Origin: Limnohabitans sp. 2KL-17
Lineage (GTDB): Bacteria; Pseudomonadota; Gammaproteobacteria; Burkholderiales; Burkholderiaceae_C
Direction of reading: 5' to 3'
Assembly: GCF_003063415.1 (NCBI RefSeq)
Contig: NZ_NESK01000012.1
Coordinates: 47,788-111,787, forward strand
Length of the DNA: 64,000 bases
The translations under genes and the position numbers were made by a program. This document shows, in pieces, positions 43,932 through 52,978 of this stretch (the first letter of the stretch is position 1; each line of letters begins with the position of its first letter). The notes under the pieces are model-generated. The model was not told where the DNA came from. It did not search any database and worked only from the letters and a program-made list of their open reading frames with translations.

Positions 43932-44234
43932 TCAGCCTTTGATCATTTTTTCGATGGCCACAAAGCTCTCGGCGATGCGTCGGGGATCCATAGAGTATTG
44001 ACCCTGCTGGATGGCCGTCTTGATGGCATCCACCTTGGCACGGTCAAACTCAGGCTCTTGCATGGCCTGACGGGCCACACTGCTCAAGCGCAGTTCGTCT
44101 GTCGGAGGCGAAGCAACTTGCGCTGCCGCCTCGGCGGTTGGGGCAGAAACGCGCGGTTCACCCTTGGCCACCGTCTGCCGGTTGCCGGATTCTATTTGGG
44201 CCTTGCGGCCAAAATGAGAGATGGGATCTGTCAT
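43932..44234 (-). CDS. flgM: Anti-sigma-28 factor FlgM
   Basis: FlgM holds FliA inactive and is exported when the hook is complete. The 100-residue protein has a disordered N-terminus and the C-terminal sigma-binding helices LRLSSVARQAMQEPEFDRAKVDAIKTAIQQGQYSMDPRRIAESFVAIEKMI. It begins downstream of a sigma-28 promoter (44289-44315), giving the standard negative feedback loop on FliA. Confidence 0.94.
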   Translation of the reverse strand: MTDPISHFGRKAQIESGNRQTVAKGEPRVSAPTAEAAAQVASPPTDELRLSSVARQAMQEPEFDRAKVDAIKTAIQQGQYSMDPRRIAESFVAIEKMIKG

Positions 44235-44288
44235 GTTCGTTCTCTTTTCTGGTCTTTGGACAAAGAGCTAAGACCTCGCTCGAATATC

Positions 44289-44315
44289 GAATCGGCACGA
44301 AATGTTGCAACTTGA
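44289..44315 (-). promoter_or_regulatory. Sigma-28 (FliA) promoter of flgM-flgN
   Basis: On the minus strand TCAAGTTG, 11 bases, then GCCGATTC, about 55 bases before the flgM start. Confidence 0.84.
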
Positions 44316-44382
44316 GCCCAATGAGCGATTATTTTAATTTTTTACCATGCAAAATCATCAGACTTAATTCGGCTTGCCGCTG

Positions 44383-45180
44383 TCACAGACCGACCACCTG
44401 GTTGGGTCCTTGCACTCGGCCACTCAGCTCACGGCCGGAATCGCGGTTTTTGAGCTTGATCTGCTCGCCAAAGCGCCCATCCTGCATGGCCTCCACCCGG
44501 GCGGAGATCTGGAAACCCTGGGTCTGCCCCACTGACAAAAGAACCACCTGGCCCCTTTTCACCAGCACGGCGGGTCGGATGTCGAAACTGCGCAAAGGCA
44601 CGCCGGGCCGCACATCGCGAACCACTTCGGCGTAGACCACTTCGGAAGCCAGTTCAAGCACATTCACCGGTATACCCAAAGTATCGACCTGAACACGCTC
44701 AACATGAGTCTCATTGAGTGTCATGCCCCGCTGCAAAGGCACGCTGGCCACCAACACCCACCGTTTTGGCGGCTCTTGGGGCTTGTCCAATTTCGGCGGA
44801 GCAAGGCTTACAAGGGCTTTGCTTGGCAGACTCACACGAACATATTGCTGCCAAACAGGCTGGTTGCAACGCACCCTGACAGTCTCGGGGTTGGGAAATG
44901 GCAGGTCAATGAGCAAGGCCTTTTCGCAACTGCGCACCTTCATGCGCGCGTCCATGGGGGCCAGCGTGACCTGATCGGCAGGCACTTTGGCAGACTGGGC
45001 GACCCAGTTTTTCACTGCCGCTTGAAGCACATCGCCTGGCAACGCCGCTGCGCTTGCGGGATTGGCATTGCCTGCGGCAAAAGATGCAGCACTGCATAGC
45101 CACAGCGCCAACCCCAGCACGAGCCCACGGGCGATCAACTGATCCAAAAATCGGCAGAGCATTTGCGGAGAATGTTTCAT
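44383..45180 (-). CDS. flgA: Flagellar P-ring assembly chaperone FlgA
   Basis: FlgA is a periplasmic chaperone for FlgI. The 265 residues begin with a long signal peptide region (LIARGLVLGLALWLCSAASFAAG). The C-terminal SAF and chaperone-like domain reads VPLQRGMTLNETHVERVQVDT, DVRPGVPLRSFDIRPAVLVKRGQVVLLSVGQTQGFQISARVEAMQDGRFGEQIKLKNRDSGRELSGRV, which is standard. I chose the ATG at 45180; the frame is open further, to 45348, but that adds non-signal sequence. It is divergent from flgB. Confidence 0.93.
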   Translation of the reverse strand: MKHSPQMLCRFLDQLIARGLVLGLALWLCSAASFAAGNANPASAAALPGDVLQAAVKNWVAQSAKVPADQVTLAPMDARMKVRSCEKALLIDLPFPNPETVRVRCNQPVWQQYVRVSLPSKALVSLAPPKLDKPQEPPKRWVLVASVPLQRGMTLNETHVERVQVDTLGIPVNVLELASEVVYAEVVRDVRPGVPLRSFDIRPAVLVKRGQVVLLSVGQTQGFQISARVEAMQDGRFGEQIKLKNRDSGRELSGRVQGPNQVVGL

Positions 45181-45223
45181 AGGTGTAGAAGTTTTGACAG
45201 TCGGGGTGACTTTCAAGGTGTTA

Positions 45224-45240
45224 AGCAATAACAGGACCAA
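45224..45240 (-). promoter_or_regulatory. Possible sigma-54 promoter of flgA
   Basis: On the minus strand TTGGTCC-N5-TTGCT with GG-N10-GC spacing. The TTGCT end is perfect, but the -24 element has only TGG in common with the consensus. It lies about 45 bases before the flgA start. Confidence 0.4.
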
Positions 45241-45446
45241 CCCCGACAAGCCCCCTCTGGCAAGGCATTGGGCTTGAACATCTGCAAACAGACCCGCTGG
45301 GTCAACCAACTGCATCCCAAGCCCATCGGCCTGAAAAAAAAGTCCCACCGGCTAACTCTTGCCGCCAACGACGAGAAATTGCCGCTTGGCCGATGGCAGG
45401 CCTGTGATTGCCGCTTCACAGACCCCACAAAAGGTGACAGAAAAAG

Positions 45447-45463
45447 TTGGCACAGCTTTTGCT
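45447..45463 (+). promoter_or_regulatory. Sigma-54 promoter of the flgB-L operon
   Basis: TTGGCACA-N4-TTGCT, with GG-N10-GC spacing, is a near-perfect sigma-54 site about 95 bases before flgB. Confidence 0.85.
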
Positions 45464-45557
45464 GCATTCGACACGAGGCCTCTCAACTTGAGCGGCCAAC
45501 GTCAAAAGACCGACGAACCTTGAACATCGAACCCACAACAGTTGCCCAGGAGTCCAG

Positions 45558-45947
45558 ATGAATTTGTTAAACCAAGCACTTGGCGTGCACGAACAAGCTT
45601 TGCAAGTCAAAAGCCGACGCCTGGAAGTGTTGGCGCAAAACATCGCCAACGCCGATACCCCCAACTACAAAGCACGTGACATCGATTTCAAGGCCGTCTT
45701 GGGCGCCGCTCAACAACAAGAAACCGCCATGACCAGCACCAGCGCCGGTCACTTTGCCGCCGGCCAGGAACTCAGCCCGGACGGCATGCGCTACCGCACC
45801 CCTTTCAACACCTCGTTCGACGGCAACACGGTAGAGATGAGCGTTGAGCAAGCCAACTACGGTAAAGCTGCGGCCGATTACCAGGCCACCTTGAACTTTT
45901 TAGAAAACCGGGTCAGCAGCGTGCGCAAAGCCCTGCGAGGAGATTGA
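45558..45947 (+). CDS. flgB: Flagellar proximal rod protein FlgB
   Basis: FlgB is the first rod protein, attached to FliE and the MS ring. The 129 residues start LLNQALGVHEQALQVKSRRLEVLAQNIANADTPNYKARDIDF, the rod-family N-terminal motif, and contain VEMSVEQANYGKAAADYQATLNFL near the end. It heads the flg operon from a sigma-54 site. Confidence 0.96.
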   Translation: MNLLNQALGVHEQALQVKSRRLEVLAQNIANADTPNYKARDIDFKAVLGAAQQQETAMTSTSAGHFAAGQELSPDGMRYRTPFNTSFDGNTVEMSVEQANYGKAAADYQATLNFLENRVSSVRKALRGD

Positions 45948-45949
45948 AC

Positions 45950-46375
45950 ATGAGCATGGACAATATTTTTGGCATTGCCGGCAGCGCGCTGAACGCGCAA
46001 CTGACCCGCATGAACGCCACCGCCTCCAACCTGGCCAACGCCGGCACGGTATCCACCACAGAAAAAGAAGCCTTCCGCGCCAAACGCCCCATTTTCAAAG
46101 CATTGGTCGATGAGCAAATGACCAACGCCGGCGCGCCTTATGTGGGCGGCGTGAAGATTGACCGCATGTCGGACGACGGTGCCACACCCGTTCGCGTGTC
46201 AGACCCCAAAAACCCGCTGGCCGATGCGCAAGGCTACGTCTTCAAGGCCAACATCAGTGAAGTCACCGAGATGGTGGAAATGATGGCAGCGGCTCGCTCT
46301 TACCAAAACAACGTAGAAGTGATCAACACGGCGCGGCAACTGATGATGCGCACGCTGGACATCACCAAGGCCTGA
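45950..46375 (+). CDS. flgC: Flagellar proximal rod protein FlgC
   Basis: FlgC is a rod protein. The 141 residues contain the rod motif FGIAGSALNAQLTRMNATASNLANAGTVS, the GGVKIDRMSDDGATPVRVSDPKNPLADAQGYVFKANISEVTEMVEMMAAARSYQNNVEVI core and a typical C-terminal helix. I chose the ATG at 45950, just after the flgB stop; a TTG at 45944 would overlap flgB. Confidence 0.96.
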   Translation: MSMDNIFGIAGSALNAQLTRMNATASNLANAGTVSTTEKEAFRAKRPIFKALVDEQMTNAGAPYVGGVKIDRMSDDGATPVRVSDPKNPLADAQGYVFKANISEVTEMVEMMAAARSYQNNVEVINTARQLMMRTLDITKA

Positions 46376-46389
46376 TCCGAAAGCACCCT

Positions 46390-47082
46390 ATGGCAACCGA
46401 CTCCGTCAATTCTTCCAGCCTGCTCAAAAACGTCACACGTTACGAAGACGTGAAAGACCAGGCCAAGTCAAAAACCAGCGAAGAAATGGGCAAGCAGGAC
46501 TTTCTGACCCTGTTTACGGCACAGCTGCAAAACCAGAACCCGCTGGAACCCGTCAAGAACGAAGCCTTTGTGGCCCAGCTGGCGCAGTTCTCGCAACTCG
46601 AAGCGCTGACCAACATGCAAACATCGCTGGACACTTTTGTGACCTCCATGTCGGGCGAACGCATGCTCAACAGCGCCTCACTGATCGGTAAAAAAGTGGC
46701 CGTCAGCGACTCACTGACACAGTTGACCAAGGGCGGCACCATCGACGCCAACATCGACCTGCCAGAAGGCGCTGCAGGCATCAAGATCAATGTCACCGAT
46801 GCCCGGGGCAACCTGGTTCGGGAAATGATCGCCGGCCCTCAAATGCCTGGCACCACCCCCATCCAATGGGACGGCAAAGACGCCATGGGCAACCCTGCCC
46901 CTACAGGTTTGTACCGCCTGACCGCTGATGCCGTGATCAACGGCAACACCGCCAAAGTCGCGGTCAGTGCCCTCTCCACGGTTCGGTCCATCGTGACCAA
47001 TCCGTCTGACGGCAGCGTCAGCGTAGAAATCGATGGCGGCAAAGTCATCTTGCTCACCGATGTCAAACGCGTGGGCATGTAA
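46390..47082 (+). CDS. flgD: Hook cap protein FlgD
   Basis: FlgD caps the growing hook and is lost before filament growth. The 230 residues begin with the export and cap region (MGKQDFLTLFTAQLQNQNPLEPVKNEAFVAQLAQFSQLEALTNMQTSL) and continue with a FlgD Ig/tudor-like domain (VTDARGNLVREMIAGPQMPGTTPIQWDGKDAMGNPAPTGLYRL). Confidence 0.96.
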   Translation: MATDSVNSSSLLKNVTRYEDVKDQAKSKTSEEMGKQDFLTLFTAQLQNQNPLEPVKNEAFVAQLAQFSQLEALTNMQTSLDTFVTSMSGERMLNSASLIGKKVAVSDSLTQLTKGGTIDANIDLPEGAAGIKINVTDARGNLVREMIAGPQMPGTTPIQWDGKDAMGNPAPTGLYRLTADAVINGNTAKVAVSALSTVRSIVTNPSDGSVSVEIDGGKVILLTDVKRVGM

Positions 47083-47148
47083 GCCAACGCAAAACGCCCA
47101 CCCCCTGAATAGACCCCACACCCTTACGCATCACAGGAGCCTTCCAGC

Positions 47149-49488
47149 ATGTCGTTCTATACCTCGCTCACCGGACTGAACTCTGCCACCGCACAGTTGG
47201 CCGTTACATCCAACAACATCGCCAACGTGGGCACATCGGGCTTCAAACGCTCGCGTGCCGACTTTGGCGACATCTTCTCGACATCACCGCTGCAAAAATC
47301 TTCCAGCAACATCGGTCAGGGTGTGTCGCTCAAACAAGTGAGCCAGGAATTCAGCCAGGGCAACATCTCCACATCGGGCAACTCACTCGACCTGGCGATC
47401 ACCGGCGACGGATTTTTTCCACTGAAGTCAGCGGATGGCCTGCAAGAGGTTTACACCCGCAACGGCTCCTTCACGCTGAACGACCAGAACAACGTGGTCA
47501 ACTCCACTGGACAACGGCTGCAAGCCGCCTCGGTCGACTCGTCCGGCAAGGCCGACTTGACCAACCTGTCTGCGTTGACGATTCCACCCAAGACCTCCGG
47601 TGAGGCGGTCGAGACCACGCAAATTCAGCTGGGTTTGAACTTGCCCGCCGACTCTTTGGTGATCACCGCCGACTTTGACCGGACCAACGCCAGCACCTAC
47701 AACAAAAGCACCGCACTGACGGTATACGACAGTGGTGGTAACGGCTACCTGGCCACGGTGTATTACGCCAAAACACAAAACGCCAGCCAGGACAGCCCGT
47801 TCTCCAAATGGCAAACCTACTTTTTTGTGGGCGATACCCAAGTCAAGCCTGCACTGCAACAAGCCACCGACAACGTGAGCAGCGCTTTGTTTGTGAACAA
47901 ATACGGCGATGTTCTTCCTAAAAGTGACACACGCGTTGTGCCCAGCTCGGGCACGACCGAGATGTACACGCTGGACCAACTGCAAGACATCCGCGCATCC
48001 TCCCCCGCCACAGCCATTGGCAGCGGACTGACAACAGTCAACTACAACAATGGCGCTTTGGTCGGTGCCACCACGGGAACCCTGAGTTTCAAAATCCAGG
48101 TTGACAACTCGGGCGTATATCGTGACGTCAACTACGCCCTCACCGCAAGTGACTTCGACCCCGAAGTGCTGTCGCGCAACGTTGAAATCGCCATCAACAA
48201 CGTGCTGGGCACTGTGGCAGACACGCCTGACGATGTCTCCACCACCGCCGTCAATGAATTCAAAAGAAATGCCAGCTTTGGCATCACGGTTCAGTTTGAC
48301 CCCGATGCGGCCAAATTCTCCATCGCCTCTGGTACCACAGGAGACGCTTCCAGCATTTACATCACATCCGCCAATGACAAAGCCATCGCCTTGATGGGGC
48401 TTGCAGATAATGCTGAACTGGTTGTGGAGGCCTCGCCCTCTGAAGCCTTGCGCGGCAAGGCCAGTGAACCGGCAACGCTGAGGGGTGAAACCATGACCAT
48501 CAACACCACCAAAAGTGTGTTGGTGACATCCGCCAACAAAGACTTCTTTGTTTCAGTAGACGGGATCGCTTCCAAAATCGAACTGCCCTATCCCACCACC
48601 TATACCAACATCGATTCGTTTGCCAAAGCGCTGCAAGACAAAATCAACACGGTGGTGGACGTGGAATCTGGTCGCAAGGTGACAGGTGTGACCGTCAGCT
48701 TCGACCCCAAAACCAAACAACTTGAGTTCATTACAGGCACCACGGGGGACAACGCATCGATTCAGGTGACCGGTCCCGCTGACTGGGGCTTGTCCGACAC
48801 AGAAATGCAGTTTGGCGCCACCACCGAGTGGAAAAAACTGGCGCAATACACTGAAAACGGTGCCCTGCAATATGTCAAAAATGGCAGCCAGACCGAAGAC
48901 GCCACCGGGATTTCTACCAAAACCGAATGGTGGCCCGTCTATCTGGACCGCGGCGAGCTGAGTTTCGATTTGACCGGTAAACCCGTTTCGCCCCTGACAG
49001 GCATGCCTTTCGAAACAGCCTTCCTGCAAGGCGGCAAGGGTGCGTTGAACATGTCCATTGACTTCACCAAGTCGACCCAGTATTCGAGTGCCTTTGCGGT
49101 GCTGTCGCAGTCACAAGACGGCGCACCTGAAGGTGATCTGATGGGCCTGAACATCGGTGTCGATGGTCTAGTCAATGCCACCTATTCCAACGGGTCCCAG
49201 AACTCGCTGGGCAAGATCACCTTGGCCAACTTCTCCAGCCCCTCCGGTTTGCGCCAGGTGGGTGACGCCAGTTATCTGGCATCGGCCACTTCGGGCATCG
49301 CCAAGATTGGTGAAGCTGGCTCAGCCGGCTTTGGCTCAATCCGCGCTGGCGCTACAGAGCGTGCCAACGTCGACTTGACACAAGAACTCGTGGACCTGAT
49401 CACCGCACAACGGAACTTCCAGGCCAACGCCAAAGCCATTGAGACCAGCAGCACGATGACCTCCGCGATCATCAATATCCGTGCTTGA
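47149..49488 (+). CDS. flgE: Flagellar hook protein FlgE, very large (779 residues) with two inserted repeat modules
   Basis: FlgE builds the hook. The N-terminus (FYTSLTGLNSATAQLAVTSNNIANVGTSGFKRSRADFGDIF) and C-terminus (VDLTQELVDLITAQRNFQANAKAIETSSTMTSAIINIRA) form the D0/D1 core. The middle is expanded: a segment at about 311-418 and another at about 456-549 share the pattern F-D-P-x-x-x-K-x-x-x-x-x-G-T-T-G-D-x-x-S-I, ending in GL (135-residue offset between the FDP sites). Enteric FlgE has about 400 residues. The inserted modules probably add surface-exposed D2/D3-like domains. An ACAGGAG site precedes the ATG. Confidence 0.94.
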   Translation: MSFYTSLTGLNSATAQLAVTSNNIANVGTSGFKRSRADFGDIFSTSPLQKSSSNIGQGVSLKQVSQEFSQGNISTSGNSLDLAITGDGFFPLKSADGLQEVYTRNGSFTLNDQNNVVNSTGQRLQAASVDSSGKADLTNLSALTIPPKTSGEAVETTQIQLGLNLPADSLVITADFDRTNASTYNKSTALTVYDSGGNGYLATVYYAKTQNASQDSPFSKWQTYFFVGDTQVKPALQQATDNVSSALFVNKYGDVLPKSDTRVVPSSGTTEMYTLDQLQDIRASSPATAIGSGLTTVNYNNGALVGATTGTLSFKIQVDNSGVYRDVNYALTASDFDPEVLSRNVEIAINNVLGTVADTPDDVSTTAVNEFKRNASFGITVQFDPDAAKFSIASGTTGDASSIYITSANDKAIALMGLADNAELVVEASPSEALRGKASEPATLRGETMTINTTKSVLVTSANKDFFVSVDGIASKIELPYPTTYTNIDSFAKALQDKINTVVDVESGRKVTGVTVSFDPKTKQLEFITGTTGDNASIQVTGPADWGLSDTEMQFGATTEWKKLAQYTENGALQYVKNGSQTEDATGISTKTEWWPVYLDRGELSFDLTGKPVSPLTGMPFETAFLQGGKGALNMSIDFTKSTQYSSAFAVLSQSQDGAPEGDLMGLNIGVDGLVNATYSNGSQNSLGKITLANFSSPSGLRQVGDASYLASATSGIAKIGEAGSAGFGSIRAGATERANVDLTQELVDLITAQRNFQANAKAIETSSTMTSAIINIRA

Positions 49489-49523
49489 TGGCTTGAACTG
49501 CTTAACCCACTGAAAGCCACGCC

Positions 49524-50285
49524 ATGGACCGCCTTATCTTCACCTCCAACGCCACCATCAAGGAAATGGCCACAGCCCGCCAGGTGTTGGTCAATGATCT
49601 GGCCAACTTATCGACGGTGGGTTTCAAAAGCAGCTACGACGTGGCCCTGAAATCAATCAAAGTGGAAGGTCCAGGCTTTGATTCACGCTTCCAGGCACAG
49701 GCCGTCGCCCGTAATTCGATACGCATGACACCAGGCTCCGTCATGGCCACGGGTAACCCCATGGACATTGCCTTGGCAGAAAAAGCGGTGCTGGCGGTGC
49801 AAGCCTCCAACGGCGAAATGGCGTTCACACGCCGAGGCGACCTGAAAATCAACCCGCAGGGACAACTCGAAAACGGCTCGGGCCATCTGGTGCTGGGCGA
49901 TGGCGGCCCCATCACCATTCCCTTGGGCGTGTTGATCAACATCAACCCCGATGGCACGATTTACGGCAAAGACCCGGCCCAAACTGGCGCCGAACCTTCC
50001 GTACTGATCGACAGATTGCGTCTGCGTGACAGCACAGATGTCACCCTTGGACGCCGCCTGGATGGCTTGTACCAAATCGACGGCAAGGATCCCGGTACCG
50101 ACATCGCTATCGGCACCACCCCCCTGAAAGTAATACCCCAGGCGCTAGAAGGCAGCAACGTCAACGCCATCGAGGCCATGACCCGACTGATTGACCAGTC
50201 GCGCAGCTTCGAAACCCAAATTCGCATCATCAAGGAAACCAAAGGGCTGGACGAATCCGGCGCCTCCTTGATGAAGCTCGCATGA
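49524..50285 (+). CDS. flgF: Flagellar proximal rod protein FlgF
   Basis: FlgF is the fourth rod protein. The 253 residues contain the rod N-terminus (LIFTSNATIKEMATARQVLVNDLANLSTVGFKSSYDVA), the GNPMDIALAEKAVLAVQA stretch and a C-terminal helix SNVNAIEAMTRLIDQSRSFETQIRIIKETKG. It lies between flgE and flgG as usual. Confidence 0.95.
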   Translation: MDRLIFTSNATIKEMATARQVLVNDLANLSTVGFKSSYDVALKSIKVEGPGFDSRFQAQAVARNSIRMTPGSVMATGNPMDIALAEKAVLAVQASNGEMAFTRRGDLKINPQGQLENGSGHLVLGDGGPITIPLGVLININPDGTIYGKDPAQTGAEPSVLIDRLRLRDSTDVTLGRRLDGLYQIDGKDPGTDIAIGTTPLKVIPQALEGSNVNAIEAMTRLIDQSRSFETQIRIIKETKGLDESGASLMKLA

Positions 50286-50305
50286 AGAAATAACTGGAGA
50301 ACACC

Positions 50306-51091
50306 ATGGATGCATCGATGTGGATTGCCAAAACCGGCCTGGACGCGCAGCAAACGCGCATGTCGGTTATTGCCAACAACTTGGCCAACGTCAACACCAC
50401 CGCCTTCAAACGTGACCGTGCTTCATTTGAAGACATGCTTTACCAAAATCTGCGCCAGCCTGGTGCCCAAGTGGGTGCCAATGCACAAGCCCCTACCGGC
50501 TTGATGCTGGGTACTGGTGTGCGCATTGTGTCCACTGAAAAAACACACACCCAAGGCAGTTTGGTCAGTACCAAAAACGCTTTGGACCTGGCCATTCAAG
50601 GCGAAGGCTTCTTCCAGATCACCCAGGCAGACGGCACCACAGCCTACAGCCGCGATGGCGGCTTCAAATTGTCTGCAACAGGCCAATTGGTCACGGCCAA
50701 CGGCGCAGCGCTGCAACCCGCAATCACCATTCCCCCCAACGTCGCCAGCATCACCGTGGGCCAGGATGGCACGGTGTCGGTAGAGACCGCAGCGGGCGGT
50801 GGCAGCCAGGTGCTTGGGCAGATCCAGACTGCCCGTTTTTTGAACCCCGCCGGCCTGCAATCGATTGGACAAAACCTGTTGAAAGAAACCACCGCCAGTG
50901 GTGCACCGCAAGTCGGTCAAGCCGGTGTGGCAGGTGCAGGCCAACTCATGCAAGGCGCACTGGAAGCCTCCAACGTGAACGTGGTGGAAGAAATGGTCAA
51001 CATGATCGAAACCCAGCGTGCTTACGAAATCAACTCCAAAGCCATCTCGGCCGTGGACGGCATGCTGCGCTTCCTGAACAACAACATGTAA
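50306..51091 (+). CDS. flgG: Flagellar distal rod protein FlgG
   Basis: FlgG forms the distal rod. The 261 residues contain AKTGLDAQQTRMSVIANNLANVNTTAFKRDRASFEDMLYQ at the N-terminus, NALDLAIQGEGFFQITQADGTTAYSRDGGFKLSATGQLV in the middle and SNVNVVEEMVNMIETQRAYEINSKAISAVDGML at the end, all typical of FlgG. A CTGGAG ribosome site is seen. Confidence 0.97.
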   Translation: MDASMWIAKTGLDAQQTRMSVIANNLANVNTTAFKRDRASFEDMLYQNLRQPGAQVGANAQAPTGLMLGTGVRIVSTEKTHTQGSLVSTKNALDLAIQGEGFFQITQADGTTAYSRDGGFKLSATGQLVTANGAALQPAITIPPNVASITVGQDGTVSVETAAGGGSQVLGQIQTARFLNPAGLQSIGQNLLKETTASGAPQVGQAGVAGAGQLMQGALEASNVNVVEEMVNMIETQRAYEINSKAISAVDGMLRFLNNNM

Positions 51092-51098
51092 GCGTCTG

Positions 51099-51815
51099 AT
51101 GAAAAAAACAACACCTTCTTTTTACACTTTGGGGCTTGTCATGACTTTGGGTCTGGCCGGTTGCGCTGCGCCCAATGCACCCATGGCGCACTCCCCTCAA
51201 TTTGCCCCGATCTTGCCGGTCGCCCTGGAAAAACCCCGCATGGCGACAGGTGCCATCTACAACGGGCGCCAAAGCGACAACTGGTTCGGTCGGGTCCGCA
51301 CTTACACCCCGGGCGATGTCATAACCGTCCTGCTCAATGAATCGACCCAGGCAGGTCGTCAACAAAGCAACAATCTGAAACGCGCATCCACCAACGATGT
51401 GGTGCCAGAAGGTCTCACCAGCAAGGCATTGCGCCTACCTGGCAAAATTTTTGGCAGCAAGGGTGAAGGCGCTTTGGACGGTGTCAACCTGAACAGCGCC
51501 ACCATCGAAAGCACTGGCACAGGCCAGGCCGACCAACGTGCCAACCTCAGTGGTGCCGTGTCTGTCACCGTGGTCGAAGTTCTGAGCAACGGCAACCTCA
51601 TGGTGCGCGGCGAAAAACAACTGGCACTGACCGAAGGGGCCGAGATCATCCAGGTCAGCGGCATCATCCGTCCCGAAGACATCTCGCCCAACAACACCGT
51701 GCAATCAAGGCGTTTGGCGAATGCACAAATCGCATACCGCGGCACCGGCGATATGGCCAACGCGACCAAAGCCGGTTGGGGCACCAGTGCCTTGATGAAG
51801 CTCTGGCCCTTCTGA
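51099..51815 (+). CDS. flgH: Flagellar L-ring protein FlgH
   Basis: FlgH is the outer-membrane lipoprotein ring. The lipobox LGLAGC puts the lipidated cysteine at C22. The conserved core is DNWFGRVRTYTPGDVITVLLNESTQAGRQQSNN and VTVVEVLSNGNLMVRGEKQLALTEGAEIIQVSGIIRPEDISPNNTVQSRRLANAQIAY. The 238 residues are usual. Confidence 0.96.
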   Translation: MKKTTPSFYTLGLVMTLGLAGCAAPNAPMAHSPQFAPILPVALEKPRMATGAIYNGRQSDNWFGRVRTYTPGDVITVLLNESTQAGRQQSNNLKRASTNDVVPEGLTSKALRLPGKIFGSKGEGALDGVNLNSATIESTGTGQADQRANLSGAVSVTVVEVLSNGNLMVRGEKQLALTEGAEIIQVSGIIRPEDISPNNTVQSRRLANAQIAYRGTGDMANATKAGWGTSALMKLWPF

Positions 51816-51839
51816 CGCAACCCCATGCTGGTGAACCCC

Positions 51840-52964
51840 ATGAAATCTGCCCTCTTCTCACTTGTTTTGCTGCTTGGCTTGTCGGGCGCTGCCTGGGCCG
51901 ATCGCGTCAAGGATTTGGCGTCTGTGGCCGCAGGCCGAAGCAACCAACTCATTGGCTATGGCATGGTGGTCGGTTTGCAAGGCACAGGGGATGGCGCTGA
52001 TGTATCTTTCACGGCCCAAAGCATGAAAGCCATGCTGGCCCGCCTGGGTGTGGGCATTGATGGCCCGCTGTCAGACTTTGAGCAAAATGCCACCAGCGGC
52101 AAGATCGACATCAAGAACGTGGCCGCGGTGATGATCACCGCCGAATTGCCTGGTTTTGCCAAACCTGGCCAAAAAATTGACATCAATGTCTCGGCCATCG
52201 GCAAGGCCACCAGCCTGCGTGGCGGCAGCCTGCTGTTGACCAGCCTGCGCGGTGTCGACGGCGAAATTTACAGCTTGGCCCAAGGCGCACTCACTGCCAC
52301 AGGCATTGATACCAGTGCTGCAGGCTCTAAAGTCAGCATTGGTGTGCCAACTTCAGCCCGCATTCCAGGTGGCGCCACCGTTGAGCGCATGGTCGAAACC
52401 CCGTTTGAAAAGTCTGACCACGTGGTCATGAACGTGCGTGAATCAGATTTCACCACCACCACAGCCATCGTCAATTCGATCAACAAGAATTTTGGCCAAG
52501 GCACCGCGCAAGCCCTCGACGGCATGTCGTTTTCGATCAAAGCGCCCACCGACATGTCACAGCGTGTGGCCTTCATGAGCATGGTCGAAAACCTCGATGT
52601 GGTGCCTGGCGAGCCACCGGCACGCGTGGTGATCAACTCACGCACCGGCACCGTGGTCATCAGCCGCAATGTGCGTGTCACGGCAGCGGCTGTGGCGCAC
52701 GGCACCATCTCGGTAGCGATCGCCGCGACCAACGAAGTGTCTCAGCCCAATGCTTTGTCACGGGGTCAAACCGCTGGGGTTCAAAACGCCGACATTGCGG
52801 TGTCCGAGCCCAAAAACCCAATGTTCCTGTTCCAGCCAGGTGTTGACCTGCGCCAAGTGGTGGATGCCGTCAACCAGGTCGGCGCCACACCTTCGGCACT
52901 GATTGCGATTCTGGAAGCACTCAAAAGTTCAGGCAGCTTGCGTGCCGAGCTGATCGTGATCTAA
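51840..52964 (+). CDS. flgI: Flagellar P-ring protein FlgI
   Basis: FlgI is the periplasmic P-ring, assembled with the help of FlgA. A signal peptide (MKSALFSLVLLLGLSGAAWA) precedes DRVKDLASVAAGRSNQLIGYGMVVGLQGTGDG, the family start. The remaining blocks, such as MLARLGVGIDGPLSDFEQNATSGKIDIKNVAAVMITAELPGFAKPGQKIDINVSAIGKATSLRGGSLLLT, are classic. The ATG at 51840 begins right at the signal; one at 51825 would add five residues. The protein has 374 residues. Confidence 0.96.
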   Translation: MKSALFSLVLLLGLSGAAWADRVKDLASVAAGRSNQLIGYGMVVGLQGTGDGADVSFTAQSMKAMLARLGVGIDGPLSDFEQNATSGKIDIKNVAAVMITAELPGFAKPGQKIDINVSAIGKATSLRGGSLLLTSLRGVDGEIYSLAQGALTATGIDTSAAGSKVSIGVPTSARIPGGATVERMVETPFEKSDHVVMNVRESDFTTTTAIVNSINKNFGQGTAQALDGMSFSIKAPTDMSQRVAFMSMVENLDVVPGEPPARVVINSRTGTVVISRNVRVTAAAVAHGTISVAIAATNEVSQPNALSRGQTAGVQNADIAVSEPKNPMFLFQPGVDLRQVVDAVNQVGATPSALIAILEALKSSGSLRAELIVI

Positions 52965-52978
52965 AGCAAAGCAAAGCC

